In this document: piece by piece, positions 1-8,739 of the stretch
Numbering within the stretch: the first letter of the stretch is position 1
How the letters are laid out: each line of letters starts with the position of its first letter
Assembly: GCF_000559025.1 (NCBI RefSeq)
Contig: NZ_JAAN01000043.1
Span: 1 to 64,000, forward strand
DNA length: 64,000 nt
Source: Luteimonas huabeiensis HB2
GTDB taxonomy: Bacteria; Pseudomonadota; Gammaproteobacteria; Xanthomonadales; Xanthomonadaceae
Direction: 5' to 3'
Made by a program: the position numbers and the translations under genes
The notes under the pieces: generated by a model
Told to the model about the DNA's origin: nothing
What the model saw: the letters and a program-made list of their open reading frames with translations, nothing else
The model's database searches: none

Positions 1-83
1 GCTTGCGGGAGAAGGAACGATACGGCCCCGCTTGCGGGAGAAGGGACAGCCCGGCGCTGCAGACCGAATGTCGATACGCCCTA
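1..83 (+). repeat. 29-bp intergenic repeat element, copy 1 (two units plus conserved tail)
   Basis: Two units sharing cttgcgggagaagg begin at positions 2 and 31, exactly 29 bp apart. They are followed by a tail (about 46-83) ending gaatgtcgatacgccctag. Nearly the same tail follows the three units at 15842-15951, and a diverged tail closes the array near 40500. The unit core cccgc-tt-gcggg is a small inverted repeat. No coding signal is supported here; the long reading frame across it is a shadow of the opposite strand. Confidence 0.75.
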
Positions 84-89
84 GCGCCG

Positions 90-452
90 CTACCCCGGCG
101 GGAGCGGCGCGCGAGCGCGCAGGTGCGGGACGACCCGGGCCTCGAGCCGTTCGATCAGCTCGGGAGCCATGAACGCGAAGCGGTCCGGGATCTCCAGGCA
201 GATCACGCGCCGGCCGCGCAAGGCAAGGCCGAAGCGGCCGGCCAGTTGCGCGCGGTGGCGGCGCTCCATCACGAAGACCAGGTCGGCCCATTCGAGCAGT
301 TCGGGGCCGAGCGGGACGTCGGCATCGCGGCGCAGCCCGGCCGAGGCGGTCTCCACGCCCGGCCAGCCGGCGAAGTGCTGCTCGGCGGTGGGACTGCGCA
401 GGCGGTTGCGCGCGCAGACGAACAGCGCCCGCAGCGGCGCTACGGCGGTCAG
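90..452 (-). CDS. Low-molecular-weight protein-tyrosine-phosphatase-like protein, probable non-ATG start
   Basis: Predicted small cytoplasmic phosphatase of the LMW-PTP-like type. Reading upstream of the first GTG (356) in the same frame gives LFVCARNRLRSPTAEQHF, which carries the CX5R(S) phosphate-binding P-loop (Cys then Arg six residues later). The frame also keeps the later aspartate-containing region (EWADLVFVMERRH). A start at GTG 356 would delete the catalytic loop, so the gene must start further upstream. No ATG, GTG or TTG is available between the P-loop and the preceding gene; the best candidate is CTG at 452-450, overlapping the TGA stop of the S41 protease gene (451-449) as CTGA. 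That gives about 120 aa, near the expected family size. It probably forms one transcript with gpmI-envC-ctp. The family call is good, the exact start uncertain. Confidence 0.7.
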   Translation of the reverse strand: MTAVAPLRALFVCARNRLRSPTAEQHFAGWPGVETASAGLRRDADVPLGPELLEWADLVFVMERRHRAQLAGRFGLALRGRRVICLEIPDRFAFMAPELIERLEARVVPHLRARAPLPPG

Positions 453-2062
453 TCGCCGTCTCCGGGCGGCGGCTCGGCGCTGGGCGGCGCGCCTTCGGCG
501 GGCCGGCCTTCGGTCGGTGCGCTGTCGGCCGGTGCGCCGTCGTTCGCCGGGGCCTCCGCGGGCGCGGCCGGCACGGCGCCTTCGGCGGGCCGCTCCGCTG
601 CCGTCGGCGCGGGGGCGGGCGCTGCGGCGGCGGCGCGGGCGACGCTGCCGGGCTGCTTGAGCTCCGACAGCGCGGCCTGGATCGGGCCGTCGCCGTCGAG
701 GACGTCGCCGGCGCCTTCGCCGGGCCGGCCTTCCTCGTCGCCGCGCAGGTGCCCGGGCAGGGTCGCCTCGGAGTAGCCGTTGCGCCGCGCCGGGGCGTTG
801 TCCGGCTTCAGCACCACGTCGGGATCGATGCCGCGGGCCTGGATCGAACGCCCGCTGGGCGTGTAGTAGCGGGCGGTGGTGAGCTTCACCGAATCGCCGT
901 TGTCCAGCGGCAGCAGGGTCTGCACGGAGCCCTTGCCGAAGGTGCGGCTGCCGACCACGCGCGCGCGGCCGTTGTCGCGCAGGGCCCCGGCCAGCACCTC
1001 CGAGGCGCTGGCGGAGCCGGCGTCCACCAGCACCACCACCGGCGCGCCGTCGAGCAGGTCGCCCGGGGTGGCGTTGAACACCGCGTCGCTGATCGGAATG
1101 CGGCCGCGGGTGCTGACGATCTGCCCGGCGTCGAGCAGGTCGTCGGCGATCTGCACCGCCGCGGTCAGCAGGCCGCCCGGGTTGCTGCGCAGGTCCAGCA
1201 CCAGCCCGCGCAGGCGGCCGCCGGCCTGCGCCTTCAGCGCCTCGACCTGGGACCGGAACTCGGCGGCGGTCTCGACTTGGAACGCGCTCACGCGGACGTA
1301 GCCGTAGCCGGGCTCGAGCATCCGCGAGCGCACGCTGACCACGCGGATGGTCTCGCGCTGGATCGGAACCTCCAGCGGCTCGGCCTCGCCCTCGCGCATC
1401 ACGGTCAGGGTGACGGTGGTGCCCGGCTCTCCGCGCAACGGGCCCTGCCCTTCGTGGCTGGCGGGCGTGAGCGGCGCGCCGTCGATGGCGACGATGACGT
1501 CGCCCGAGCGCAGGCCGGCGCGGGCGGCGGGGGTGTCGTCGATCGGGGCGATCACCCGCATCGAGCCGTCCGGCAACGGCACGATCTCCACGCCGATGCC
1601 GCTGTAGGCGCCGGTGGTGCTCTCGTCGAAGGCCTCGGCGTCCTCGCCCTGCAGGTAGGCGCTGTGCGGATCGAGGTCGAGCAGCAGGCCGCGGATCGCC
1701 GCCTGCATCAGGTCGGCATCGTCCACCGGATCGACATAGGCCTCGCGCACGGCGTTGTAGACGGTGACGTAGCGGCGGATCTCGTCCAGCGGCACGCGGC
1801 TGGAGGCGCGGCCGCCGCCGTCGGGATCGTCGACGGCGGGCACCTGGCGGGCGCGCTCGCGCTCGTCGGGGGCGGCGGGGCCTTCGGCGGGCGGCGCGCT
1901 TTCCGCGGGCGGTCCGTCGGCGGCGGGCGCGTCCTGCGCCGGCGCGGGAGCCTGCGCGGGCTGCGCGTCCTGCTGCACCGGCGCCGCGGCGGGCTCCTGC
2001 GCGAGCAGGGGCGCCGACGACAACAGGCCGGCGATCAGGAACGGCAACAGGCGCACACGCAT
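449..2062 (-). CDS. S41 family C-terminal processing peptidase (CtpA-like)
   Basis: Periplasmic tail-specific serine protease, 537 aa. The start at 2062 is chosen because MRVRLLPFLIAGLLSSAPLLAQ is a clear signal peptide; the frame is open further upstream but that part is not protein-like. After the signal comes a Pro/Ala/Glu-rich linker (to about residue 80), then the family N-terminal region, a PDZ domain (GVEIVPLPDG to AIDGAPL) and the protease core. The catalytic serine is in SASASEVLAG and the general-base lysine in FGKGSVQT, so the Ser/Lys dyad is intact. The C-terminal 100 or so residues are again Ala/Pro/Glu-rich and low complexity. It lies downstream of gpmI and envC on the same strand, an order common in gammaproteobacteria. 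Related enzymes trim periplasmic proteins and regulate peptidoglycan hydrolases, which fits the EnvC neighbour. Confidence 0.9.
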   Translation of the reverse strand: MRVRLLPFLIAGLLSSAPLLAQEPAAAPVQQDAQPAQAPAPAQDAPAADGPPAESAPPAEGPAAPDERERARQVPAVDDPDGGGRASSRVPLDEIRRYVTVYNAVREAYVDPVDDADLMQAAIRGLLLDLDPHSAYLQGEDAEAFDESTTGAYSGIGVEIVPLPDGSMRVIAPIDDTPAARAGLRSGDVIVAIDGAPLTPASHEGQGPLRGEPGTTVTLTVMREGEAEPLEVPIQRETIRVVSVRSRMLEPGYGYVRVSAFQVETAAEFRSQVEALKAQAGGRLRGLVLDLRSNPGGLLTAAVQIADDLLDAGQIVSTRGRIPISDAVFNATPGDLLDGAPVVVLVDAGSASASEVLAGALRDNGRARVVGSRTFGKGSVQTLLPLDNGDSVKLTTARYYTPSGRSIQARGIDPDVVLKPDNAPARRNGYSEATLPGHLRGDEEGRPGEGAGDVLDGDGPIQAALSELKQPGSVARAAAAAPAPAPTAAERPAEGAVPAAPAEAPANDGAPADSAPTEGRPAEGAPPSAEPPPGDGD

Positions 2063-2178
2063 CGAACGAACTCCGTAGGGATGAACAGCGGTCCGCGGGC
2101 GGACCGGCCGATTATGCACGCCGCCGCGCGGCGGTCCCGCGGCGGCGTTCAGCGGATCGTCGGGCGCGCGGAGGCGCG

Positions 2179-3402
2179 TCAGCGCCGCTGCAGCCAGGTC
2201 GAGGGATCGACCGGCTTGCCGTCGCGGCGCAGCTCGAAGTACAGCGCCGGCTGGCCCTGGCCGCCCGAGTTGCCGACGCTGGCGAGGGTGTCGCCGCGCT
2301 GCACGCGGTCGCCGACCTGGCGCAGCACGGCGTCGTTGTGCGCGTACAGGCTCATGTGGCCGTTGCCGTGATCGACGATGACGATGTTGCCGTAGCCGGT
2401 CATCCACTCGGCGAACACCACCGTGCCCTCGGCCACGGCCTTGACCGGGGTGCCGGCGGCGGCGCCGATCAGCACGCCGGAACTCGCGCGGCCGTCGGGC
2501 ATGCGCGCGCCGTAGCCGGCCAGCAGGGCGCCGGAGACCGGCCAGCTCAGCCCGCCGACCTGGATCGGCGCGGTGCGCGCGACCTGCGCCGGCGCGCGCC
2601 GCGGCGGCGCGCCGGGCCGTGCGGGCGCGCGCGCGCGCTCGGCGTCGCGCTCGGCCTGGCGGCGCGCGGCCTCGGCCCGGCGCGCGGCCTCGCGCAACTG
2701 CGCCAGCACCCGTTCCAGGCCGCGCGCGTCGCGGCCCAGCGCGCGCTCGCGCTCGCGGCGATCGCCGTAGCGCGCTTCCAGCTCGGCGACGGTCGAAGCG
2801 CGCGCCTCGCGGTCACGCGCCAGGGCCGCGCGCTGTTCGCGCTGGCGCGCGCGCTCGGCTTCCAGCGCCGCGGTGCGCTCGCCGATCTCGCGCTCCACGC
2901 CGTCGAGTTCGGCCAGTTCGCCCGAAAGCGTGCGGATGCGCGCGCTGCGCGCGCCCTGCAGGTAGCGGTGGTAGGCCAGCAGGCGGTTGGCCTCGCCGAC
3001 GCGGTCCTGCGCCAGCAGCAGCTTGAGCGCGGCGTGGTCGCCGACGCGGTAGGCGGCGCGCAGCAGCCGGGCCAGCTCTTCGCGCTGCGCGCCCAGGCGC
3101 TGTTGCAGCCCGGCACGGCGCTCGCGCAGGTCGGCCAGCGCGCGCTGCTCGCGCGCCAGCCGGGCCTCGGTTTCGCGCAGCGCGCGGGCGGCCTCGGCGA
3201 CCCGCTCGTCGGCCGCGCGCAGCGCGCGCGCGGCCTCGCCGCGCTGGCCTTCCAGGCGCCGCCGCTCGCTGGCCACCGCGTCGAGCTCGCGCTTGACCTG
3301 CTGCAGCCGGCGCTCGGTCTCGCGCGGGCTCTGGCCGGCGGCCGCGCCCGCCAGCAGCAGCGCCGCCAGTCCGAGGGCGAGCGCGCGCGCCGCGCGCCGC
3401 AT
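2179..3402 (-). CDS. envC: EnvC-type murein hydrolase activator (M23/LytM domain, coiled coil)
   Basis: 407-aa periplasmic protein. The signal peptide is [22 protein letters not shown] long charged coiled coil rich in Glu, Arg, Ala and Gln follows (about residues 25-270), then a LytM/M23 domain. In EnvC proteins this domain is usually catalytically degenerate and activates AmiA/AmiB amidases during cell separation. Here GVLIGAAAG replaces the HxxxD zinc-ligand motif, and the terminal HxH is YFELR, so both metal sites are lost, as expected for an activator. The ATG overlaps the gpmI stop (ATGA at 3402), so the two genes are translationally coupled. The downstream S41 protease is about 115 bp away on the same strand. 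Confidence 0.9.
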   Translation of the reverse strand: MRRAARALALGLAALLLAGAAAGQSPRETERRLQQVKRELDAVASERRRLEGQRGEAARALRAADERVAEAARALRETEARLAREQRALADLRERRAGLQQRLGAQREELARLLRAAYRVGDHAALKLLLAQDRVGEANRLLAYHRYLQGARSARIRTLSGELAELDGVEREIGERTAALEAERARQREQRAALARDREARASTVAELEARYGDRRERERALGRDARGLERVLAQLREAARRAEAARRQAERDAERARAPARPGAPPRRAPAQVARTAPIQVGGLSWPVSGALLAGYGARMPDGRASSGVLIGAAAGTPVKAVAEGTVVFAEWMTGYGNIVIVDHGNGHMSLYAHNDAVLRQVGDRVQRGDTLASVGNSGGQGQPALYFELRRDGKPVDPSTWLQRR

Positions 3403-4940
3403 CAGCCGGCCAGCAACAGCGAGGTGCCGGTCATCTCGGCGGGGCGCTCGATGCCGAGCATGTCGAGCAGGGTCGGCGCGAGATCGCGCAGGGCGCCGTC
3501 GCTGCGCAGCTGGACGTCGCGCGCGCCCACGTACACCAGGCCCACCGGGCCCACCGTGTGCGAGGTGTGCGGCTGCCCGGTCTCCGGGTCGCGCATCATC
3601 TCGACGTTGCCGTGGTCGGCGGTGACCAGCAGCTCGCCGCCGCGCGCGGTCACCGCGGCCACCACCGCGCCGACCGCGGCGTCGACGGTCTCCACCGCGC
3701 GGATCGCGGCCTGCAGGTCGCCGGTGTGGCCGACCATGTCGGGATTGGCGTAGTTGCAGATGATGGCGTCGAAGCGGTCGGATTCGATCGCCTCCAGCAG
3801 CCGCCGGGTGACCTCCGGCGCGCTCATCTCCGGCTGCAGGTCGTAGGTGGCGACCTTCGGGCTGGGCACCAGGATGCGTTCCTCGCCCGGGAACGGCTGC
3901 TCGCGGCCGCCGCTCATGAAGAAGGTCACGTGGGCGTACTTCTCGGTCTCGGCGATGCGCAGCTGGGTCAGCCCGTGCGCGGCCAGCACCTCGCCCAGGG
4001 TGTTGGGCAGGTTGTCGGGCGCGAACGCCACCGGCGCCGGCAGGGTGGCGTCGTACTCGGTCAGGCAGACGAAGCGCGACAGCGCCGGCACCCGCCGCGC
4101 GAAGCCGTCGAAGCCGGGCGCGACGAAGGCCGCGGTGAGCTGCCGGGCGCGATCGGCGCGGAAGTTCATGAACACCGCCGCGTCGCCGTCGGCCATCGGC
4201 ACCGCGCCGTCGAGCACCGTCGGCTGCACGAATTCGTCGTTCTCGCCGCGCGCGTAGGCGGCCGCCAGCGCGGACGCGGCGTCGGCGGCGCGCTCGCCGC
4301 GGGCCTCGACGATCGCGTCCCAGGCGCGCTGCACGCGGTCCCAGCGCTTGTCGCGGTCCATCGCGAAGTAGCGACCGCCCACGCTGTACACGCGGGCGTT
4401 GCCGTGGCGCGCGCATTCGGCCGCCAGCCGTTCCAGGCTGGGCCCGGCCGAGCGCGGCGGCATGTCGCGCCCGTCGAGGAAGGCGTGCACCGCGACCTTC
4501 GGCACGCCGCGGCGCGCGGCGAGTTCCAGCATCGCGAACAGGTGCCGCTCGTGGCTGTGCACGCCGCCGGGCGACAGCAGCCCCAGCAGGTGCAGGGTGC
4601 CGCCTGCGGCCAGCGCGGCGTCGCAGGCGGCGACGAGCTCGGCATTGGCGAAGAAGCTGCCGTCCTCGATCGCGGCATCGATGCGGGTCAGCTCCTGGTA
4701 CACGACGCGGCCGGCGCCGATGTTCATGTGGCCGACCTCGGAATTGCCCATCTGCCCGTCCGGCAGGCCGACGTAGCGGCCCTCGGTGTGGACCAGGGTG
4801 CGCGGGCCGGCCGCCCACAGGCGGCGCCAGTTGGGCGCATCGGCCAGGGCGATGGCGTTGTCGCGCGGGTCTTCGCGATAGCCCCAGCCGTCGAGGATCA
4901 GCAGGACCACGGGCTTGGGGCGGTGCGGCGCATTGGACAC
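3402..4940 (-). CDS. gpmI: 2,3-bisphosphoglycerate-independent phosphoglycerate mutase
   Basis: Cytoplasmic glycolytic enzyme converting 3-phosphoglycerate to 2-phosphoglycerate through a phosphoserine intermediate, two Mn ions and no 2,3-BPG. The 512-aa length is typical. Metal and catalytic motifs are visible: LLILDGWGY near residue 17, the phosphorylated serine in MGNSEVGH (Ser67), [20 protein letters not shown], and the C-terminal metal-binding VTADHGNVE. It starts at GTG (4940-4938); no better upstream codon is evident. It is the first gene of the gpmI-envC-ctp-phosphatase run and overlaps envC by four bases. Confidence 0.96.
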   Translation of the reverse strand: MSNAPHRPKPVVLLILDGWGYREDPRDNAIALADAPNWRRLWAAGPRTLVHTEGRYVGLPDGQMGNSEVGHMNIGAGRVVYQELTRIDAAIEDGSFFANAELVAACDAALAAGGTLHLLGLLSPGGVHSHERHLFAMLELAARRGVPKVAVHAFLDGRDMPPRSAGPSLERLAAECARHGNARVYSVGGRYFAMDRDKRWDRVQRAWDAIVEARGERAADAASALAAAYARGENDEFVQPTVLDGAVPMADGDAAVFMNFRADRARQLTAAFVAPGFDGFARRVPALSRFVCLTEYDATLPAPVAFAPDNLPNTLGEVLAAHGLTQLRIAETEKYAHVTFFMSGGREQPFPGEERILVPSPKVATYDLQPEMSAPEVTRRLLEAIESDRFDAIICNYANPDMVGHTGDLQAAIRAVETVDAAVGAVVAAVTARGGELLVTADHGNVEMMRDPETGQPHTSHTVGPVGLVYVGARDVQLRSDGALRDLAPTLLDMLGIERPAEMTGTSLLLAG

Positions 4941-5064
4941 GACGATGGGCCCTGTGACTTAGGACAGATGCGATTGTAGCGAAGGCCGACGCATGCTATC
5001 GGCCGCCCGAGCCGCGACGCGCCCCGCGCCGCGCCCGCCCCACCCCCTCGCAGGGAGTCCGTTC

Positions 5065-5787
5065 ATGTCCCGTCTCCGCATTGCGCTCGCCGCCGCCCTC
5101 GCCCTGTCCAGCGCAGGCGCCTTCGCGCAGGCGGACATCAGCCGCACCAACGGCAGCATCACCGTCGAGTCCGGCCGGACCGCGGGCGACGTCGACACCG
5201 TCAACGGCGGCATCCGCATCGGCGACGACGCGCGCGTGGGCGACGTCGAGACGGTCAACGGCGGCATCGCCCTGGGCGACCGGGTCACCGCCGGCGCGCT
5301 GGAGACCGTCAATGGCGGCATCCGCTTCGGCGAGGGCGTGTCCGTGGCCAGCCTCGCCACCGTCAACGGCGGCATCCGCGGCGGCCGCGACGCGCGCATC
5401 GGCGGCGACGTCGAGACCGTCAGCGGCGGCATCTTCCTCGACCGCGGCAGCGAGGTCGGCGACGACGTGAGCACCGTCAACGGCGGCATCGGCCTAGTCG
5501 GCACCCGCGTGGCCGGCGACGTCGAGACCGTCAACGGCGACGTCACCATCGGCGCCGACGCGCACGTGCAGGGCGGACTGTTCGTGCGCAAGCCGTCCTC
5601 GAACTGGTTCCCGGTGACCATCAACAAGCGCCGGCCGCGCATCGTCATCGGCCCGAACGCGGTGATCGACGGCGAACTGACCTTCGAGCGCGAGGTGACG
5701 CTGTACGTGCACGAGACCGCGCGAACCGGCCGCATCACCGGCGCCGAAGCGCAGCCCTACAGCGGCGACCGCCCCCCGCGCGACTGA
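5065..5787 (+). CDS. Secreted protein with tandem TVNGGI repeats, predicted beta-solenoid
   Basis: 240-aa exported protein. The start at 5065 follows a ggga-type ribosome site and opens a clear signal peptide (MSRLRIALAAALALSSAGAFAQ). The mature part holds about seven imperfect repeats of roughly 18 residues, each with (V/L)xTVNGGIxxG followed by a short charged turn. The central repeats are the most regular; the last ends as VNGDVTIGADAHV. This regular Val/Gly/Asn spacing suggests a right-handed beta-solenoid like those of bactofilins or DUF4097-type polymer-forming proteins, but no assigned family is certain. The C-terminal 60 residues are not repetitive. Function unknown; likely periplasmic or envelope-associated. 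Confidence 0.75.
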   Translation: MSRLRIALAAALALSSAGAFAQADISRTNGSITVESGRTAGDVDTVNGGIRIGDDARVGDVETVNGGIALGDRVTAGALETVNGGIRFGEGVSVASLATVNGGIRGGRDARIGGDVETVSGGIFLDRGSEVGDDVSTVNGGIGLVGTRVAGDVETVNGDVTIGADAHVQGGLFVRKPSSNWFPVTINKRRPRIVIGPNAVIDGELTFEREVTLYVHETARTGRITGAEAQPYSGDRPPRD

Positions 5788-5842
5788 TCGGTCGCCCTGT
5801 CCCGGGCGCCATCCGCGGCCAGGACGCCCCGGCGATCTGCGG

Positions 5843-6388
5843 TCAATGCGACCGGCGAGGCCTGGCGGCCGCGTACTGTCGCGCGTCGCCTTGCCGCGGC
5901 GCGCTCGCGTCCACGTTCACGCAGATGCGATCCCCGCAGACGGTGGCGTCGGACGCGTAGAACGCCTGCAGCACCGGGACGGCGTCTTCATATCGTTCCA
6001 GCGCATCCCTGGCCTCGGCGAGTTCGCGCCGGTAGTAGCCCAGCACGCCCCAGGCGACGAGGACCAGCAGCAGGCACAGCCCGGCCAGCGCGCCGTACCA
6101 GGCCCGGACCGTCCTGCCGGCGACGCGCAGTTGCGCGGAGGCAGTGTCCACCGCGCGACCGTACTCGGCCGCGACCGGCACGATGGCCGCCTTCGCTTCT
6201 TCCACGATCCTGGCCTGCGCGCCGCTCACGATGCCGTCGATTCGGCGGTGCAACTGGGCGACTTCGTCGTGGACGGCCTGCAGCCTCTGCTCCACGATGG
6301 CCTGCATCCGCGCTTCGCGCTGCTCGAACTTGGCCAGCAGCGCGGCCAGGACCCGCAGCATCTCTTTCATCGGTTCTTGGGCGGACAT
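5843..6388 (-). CDS. Coiled-coil protein with one central membrane segment
   Basis: 181-aa protein of unknown function. ATG 6388 follows a strong gggagg site. Residues 1-90 are an amphipathic helical, coiled-coil-like region (FEQREARMQAIVEQRL onward). A single hydrophobic segment, WYGALAGLCLLLVLVAWGVLGYY, lies near residues 95-117. A C-terminal part of about 60 residues with two cysteines (VCGDRICVNV) follows. It starts 14 bp after the stop of the peptidoglycan-targeted protein, so it is the last gene of a three-gene minus-strand operon. The context suggests a role with the putative effector (membrane adaptor or second immunity protein), but nothing in the sequence proves that. Confidence 0.7.
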   Translation of the reverse strand: MSAQEPMKEMLRVLAALLAKFEQREARMQAIVEQRLQAVHDEVAQLHRRIDGIVSGAQARIVEEAKAAIVPVAAEYGRAVDTASAQLRVAGRTVRAWYGALAGLCLLLVLVAWGVLGYYRRELAEARDALERYEDAVPVLQAFYASDATVCGDRICVNVDASAPRQGDARQYAAARPRRSH

Positions 6389-6402
6389 CGGACCTCCCAG
6401 CC

Positions 6403-7668
6403 TCAGCCGCGGGCGAAGGCGGCTTCGATCTGCCGGGCTGCGTCCTGCTGCTGGCGTGCCAGCCCCTGCTCGGCCGCCAGGAATTCATGTCCTTCCTCGA
6501 TCCGCCCCCGCACCTGCGGGGACCGCTCAATCTCGGCGCAGACGCGGGAAATGGCGACATCGTCGTCGGTATCGAGCGCGGCCGCCAGCCGGTCGAGCTG
6601 CGGATCGCCGAAGCGCGACAGCGACGCCCCGCGCTCGTTGCGCGCAGGTTCCAGCGTCTCCGGCAGGCCCGGGCGATGATCGGAGTGGTCCGGGTGTCCG
6701 GGCGCGGTCTTGAAGCCCGGCGCCGTCTCGCGTCCTCGCGCGGGCGGCGCGAACCTGAGCGTTGCGGGATCGACGTCGCCGGTCTGCGGCACGCCGTGGT
6801 CGCGCTGGAAATCGAGCAGCGCGCCCTGCATGCCGGGGCGATACACGCCGTCCTGGTCCAGCCGCTGGCCGCCGGGCGCCCGGTAGCCTTCGCCGTCCAT
6901 CACCCGCTGCAGGTCGCGGATGCGCTCGCTCGACTCACCGAGCCGGAAGGTACCGTCGTCGACCACCGGGCGCGGCTGGACGCCTTCGCGGTACTCGGCC
7001 TCCATCGGTAAGCGGCCACTGGCCAGGTCGTCCACGTAATGACGGAACTGCTGGTAATAGCGCGTGTCCATTTCCATGTGAACGTGGATCGGGCCGGTAG
7101 CGACGTTGCTTTGCGTGCCCAGGGTCTGTCCATAGGTCACCTCGTCCCCCGGATTGACCTTGATGTCTCTCATATGACGAAAGCGGGCGATCACTTCGCC
7201 ACCAGGCCGGTCGAGGATGTCGACCAAACCCTCGCCATCGCGCCGAGCCCCAGCGACTCCGGCCACCGGAGAGGGAACATCAACACTGCGCGCCTGACGG
7301 CTCATCGGGTCCAGACCAGGATCGGACAAAATGAAATCCTTCTTCAGCAGCACCTGATCGGGTCCGAGCCCATAGTCCCGGAACTCCCCGCGCAGGTTGC
7401 GCCTCGGGACCTCGATCTCCTCCAACCGCCCGCCGATGTAGCCATGCACGCGGCCGGGCTTACCATCCACAACGATGCCCTCCGCCATCCGCACCGCGCG
7501 GTTGTCCCCTGGATGGTGCGATACCAGGCTGTCGAAGCCGGTCACCGCTTCGTTCATCTGCACGCCACCAGCGGTGCTCAGCACGCTCCCGTCGCGGCCG
7601 CGTGGCGGGCCGAGTTGCTGAATGCGATAGGTCGTTGGCGTCGGGGCTGCGCTGTCCTGCGGGGTCAT
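6403..7668 (-). CDS. Putative exported toxin/effector: M23-like and peptidoglycan-binding domains, no signal peptide
   Basis: 421 aa from ATG 7668. This start is preferred over ATG 7680 because GGAGG lies five bases before it. Residues 1-100 are unassigned. About 110-200 resembles an M23/LytM core, with PSPVAGVAG, FRHMRDIKVNPGDEV and GPIHVHMEMD; the HxH motif is kept but I do not see the usual HxxxD first zinc motif. About 220-290 is a peptidoglycan-binding-1 type domain (LGESSERIRDLQRVM, then GALLDFQRDHG). The C-terminal 100 residues begin with HPDHSDHRP and end in a Gln/Ala helix, reminiscent of XVIPCD-type tails of xanthomonad type IV effectors, but divergent. There is no signal peptide although every recognisable domain is for cell wall. 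The gene lies between a lipoprotein gene and a membrane-protein gene. Effector is inference. Confidence 0.65.
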   Translation of the reverse strand: MTPQDSAAPTPTTYRIQQLGPPRGRDGSVLSTAGGVQMNEAVTGFDSLVSHHPGDNRAVRMAEGIVVDGKPGRVHGYIGGRLEEIEVPRRNLRGEFRDYGLGPDQVLLKKDFILSDPGLDPMSRQARSVDVPSPVAGVAGARRDGEGLVDILDRPGGEVIARFRHMRDIKVNPGDEVTYGQTLGTQSNVATGPIHVHMEMDTRYYQQFRHYVDDLASGRLPMEAEYREGVQPRPVVDDGTFRLGESSERIRDLQRVMDGEGYRAPGGQRLDQDGVYRPGMQGALLDFQRDHGVPQTGDVDPATLRFAPPARGRETAPGFKTAPGHPDHSDHRPGLPETLEPARNERGASLSRFGDPQLDRLAAALDTDDDVAISRVCAEIERSPQVRGRIEEGHEFLAAEQGLARQQQDAARQIEAAFARG

Positions 7669-7723
7669 GGTGTCCTCCATGCATCGAATGCGTTATTGGG
7701 CACGAGCCTGTCCACGGATGAGG

Positions 7724-8458
7724 TCAGTCGTCCTGGTAGTAAGGCGCTTCGTATTCGCGCAACTGCCGACATTCGTCCGGCCATCGGCAACCCTCGAACG
7801 GGTCCAGCGACCAGTCCGCAGTCAAGTACCAGCAATCCGGGCGACGGGTGAAGGTAGTGATACGCCCCGGCGTCAGGACTTCCCACTCGGTCTCGGAGAG
7901 GCGGCGCAGTTGCAGCTCGGTGACCGGATGGGGCACGTGATTCCCACTTGCATCGACACCAGTCCATCGTTGGCCAGCGCGGAGTCTCGTGCTATCCCAC
8001 ACATATGCTCTCAATTGGGAATCGTAACGATACCGGTCATGCATCGGCCGATCGCGCTCGTAGGTCTGCCACTGTGGATTCGCCGGGTCGCCCGGCTCGG
8101 TATTGTGGTAGTCGTGGTACGGCACCTTGTAGACCACGGGCTTGGCCGTATAGCGGACCTGCAGGTCGCCGCTATTGAAGAACGCGTGCAGAAAGGTCTC
8201 GAAATCCATCGAGGGGCAGGTCACCCCGCCCTGCGTCGGCGCGTAGATGCGGCCGGGCATCATTTTTCGCGGCGCGGCCGCTGCGGCAGGGAGTTGCGAT
8301 GCATCCATCGGCGCCTGCTGCGGCGCCGGCCCCGCCGCCTTGCCGCCGCCGCAGGCCGCGAGCCCCGCCGTCATGGCCATTGCCAGACCGATACGCCCCG
8401 CCAGGACACGCGCGGCAAGCCATGCTCGCCTTGTGCCGGAGACAACCCGTGTCGCCAT
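7724..8458 (-). CDS. Lipoprotein, candidate periplasmic immunity protein
   Basis: 244-aa predicted lipoprotein. The N-terminus has a basic stretch, a hydrophobic segment (IGLAMAMTAGLAAC) and a lipobox ending in cysteine near residue 36. A Gly/Ala/Pro/Gln linker and a Tyr/Trp/Asp-rich folded domain with several cysteines follow (TCPSMDFETF, PDCWYL, FEGCRWPDECRQL). A strong aggagg ribosome site precedes ATG 8458. It is first in an operon, 55 bp upstream of the gene with M23-like and peptidoglycan-binding domains. In xanthomonad type IV killing systems, cell-wall-degrading effectors are encoded beside lipoprotein inhibitors; the order, size and localisation fit that, but I do not recognise the domain. 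Confidence 0.65.
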   Translation of the reverse strand: MATRVVSGTRRAWLAARVLAGRIGLAMAMTAGLAACGGGKAAGPAPQQAPMDASQLPAAAAAPRKMMPGRIYAPTQGGVTCPSMDFETFLHAFFNSGDLQVRYTAKPVVYKVPYHDYHNTEPGDPANPQWQTYERDRPMHDRYRYDSQLRAYVWDSTRLRAGQRWTGVDASGNHVPHPVTELQLRRLSETEWEVLTPGRITTFTRRPDCWYLTADWSLDPFEGCRWPDECRQLREYEAPYYQDD

Positions 8459-8739
8459 GTCGCCCTCCTGTTGGCCCCGCGACTACTGCGAGTCGGGATA
8501 GCACGCCCGAATTGCCATCGTCAAACGCCCGCAGCGCGGCGCGGAGGGCCAGAGCGCGATCCGCGCCTGGGCGACGGAAGGATGGAAGGCGAACCGTCCG
8601 CCATGCGGACCGGTACGACGCCGGCGGGCGCCGCTCGGCGGACCGTGCGACCCATACGGCGTCCGCCGCCCACGCGCCTTGGGACGCGATCCGCGTCCCG
8701 AAGGCCTAGAATCCAGGGTTTCCGCCACGGAGATCCTGC
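8459..8739. other. Divergent intergenic region between lipoprotein and M28 peptidase genes
   Basis: This 281-bp spacer separates two divergent genes and so should hold both promoters. I see no convincing sigma-70 hexamer pair, no repeat and no RNA gene in it. The minus-strand gene has a clear aggagg site next to the spacer; the plus-strand gene has a ggag motif a few bases before its ATG. Confidence 0.4.

Noticed and set aside
449-2371. Long overlapping open frames opposite the S41 protease and many other genes
   Set aside because: At about 70% G+C, antisense frames stay open by chance. These lack protein-like composition and ribosome sites, whereas the opposite strand carries clear family motifs.
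2179-3402. EnvC as an active M23 endopeptidase
   Set aside because: Both zinc-ligand motifs are replaced, as in known EnvC activators.
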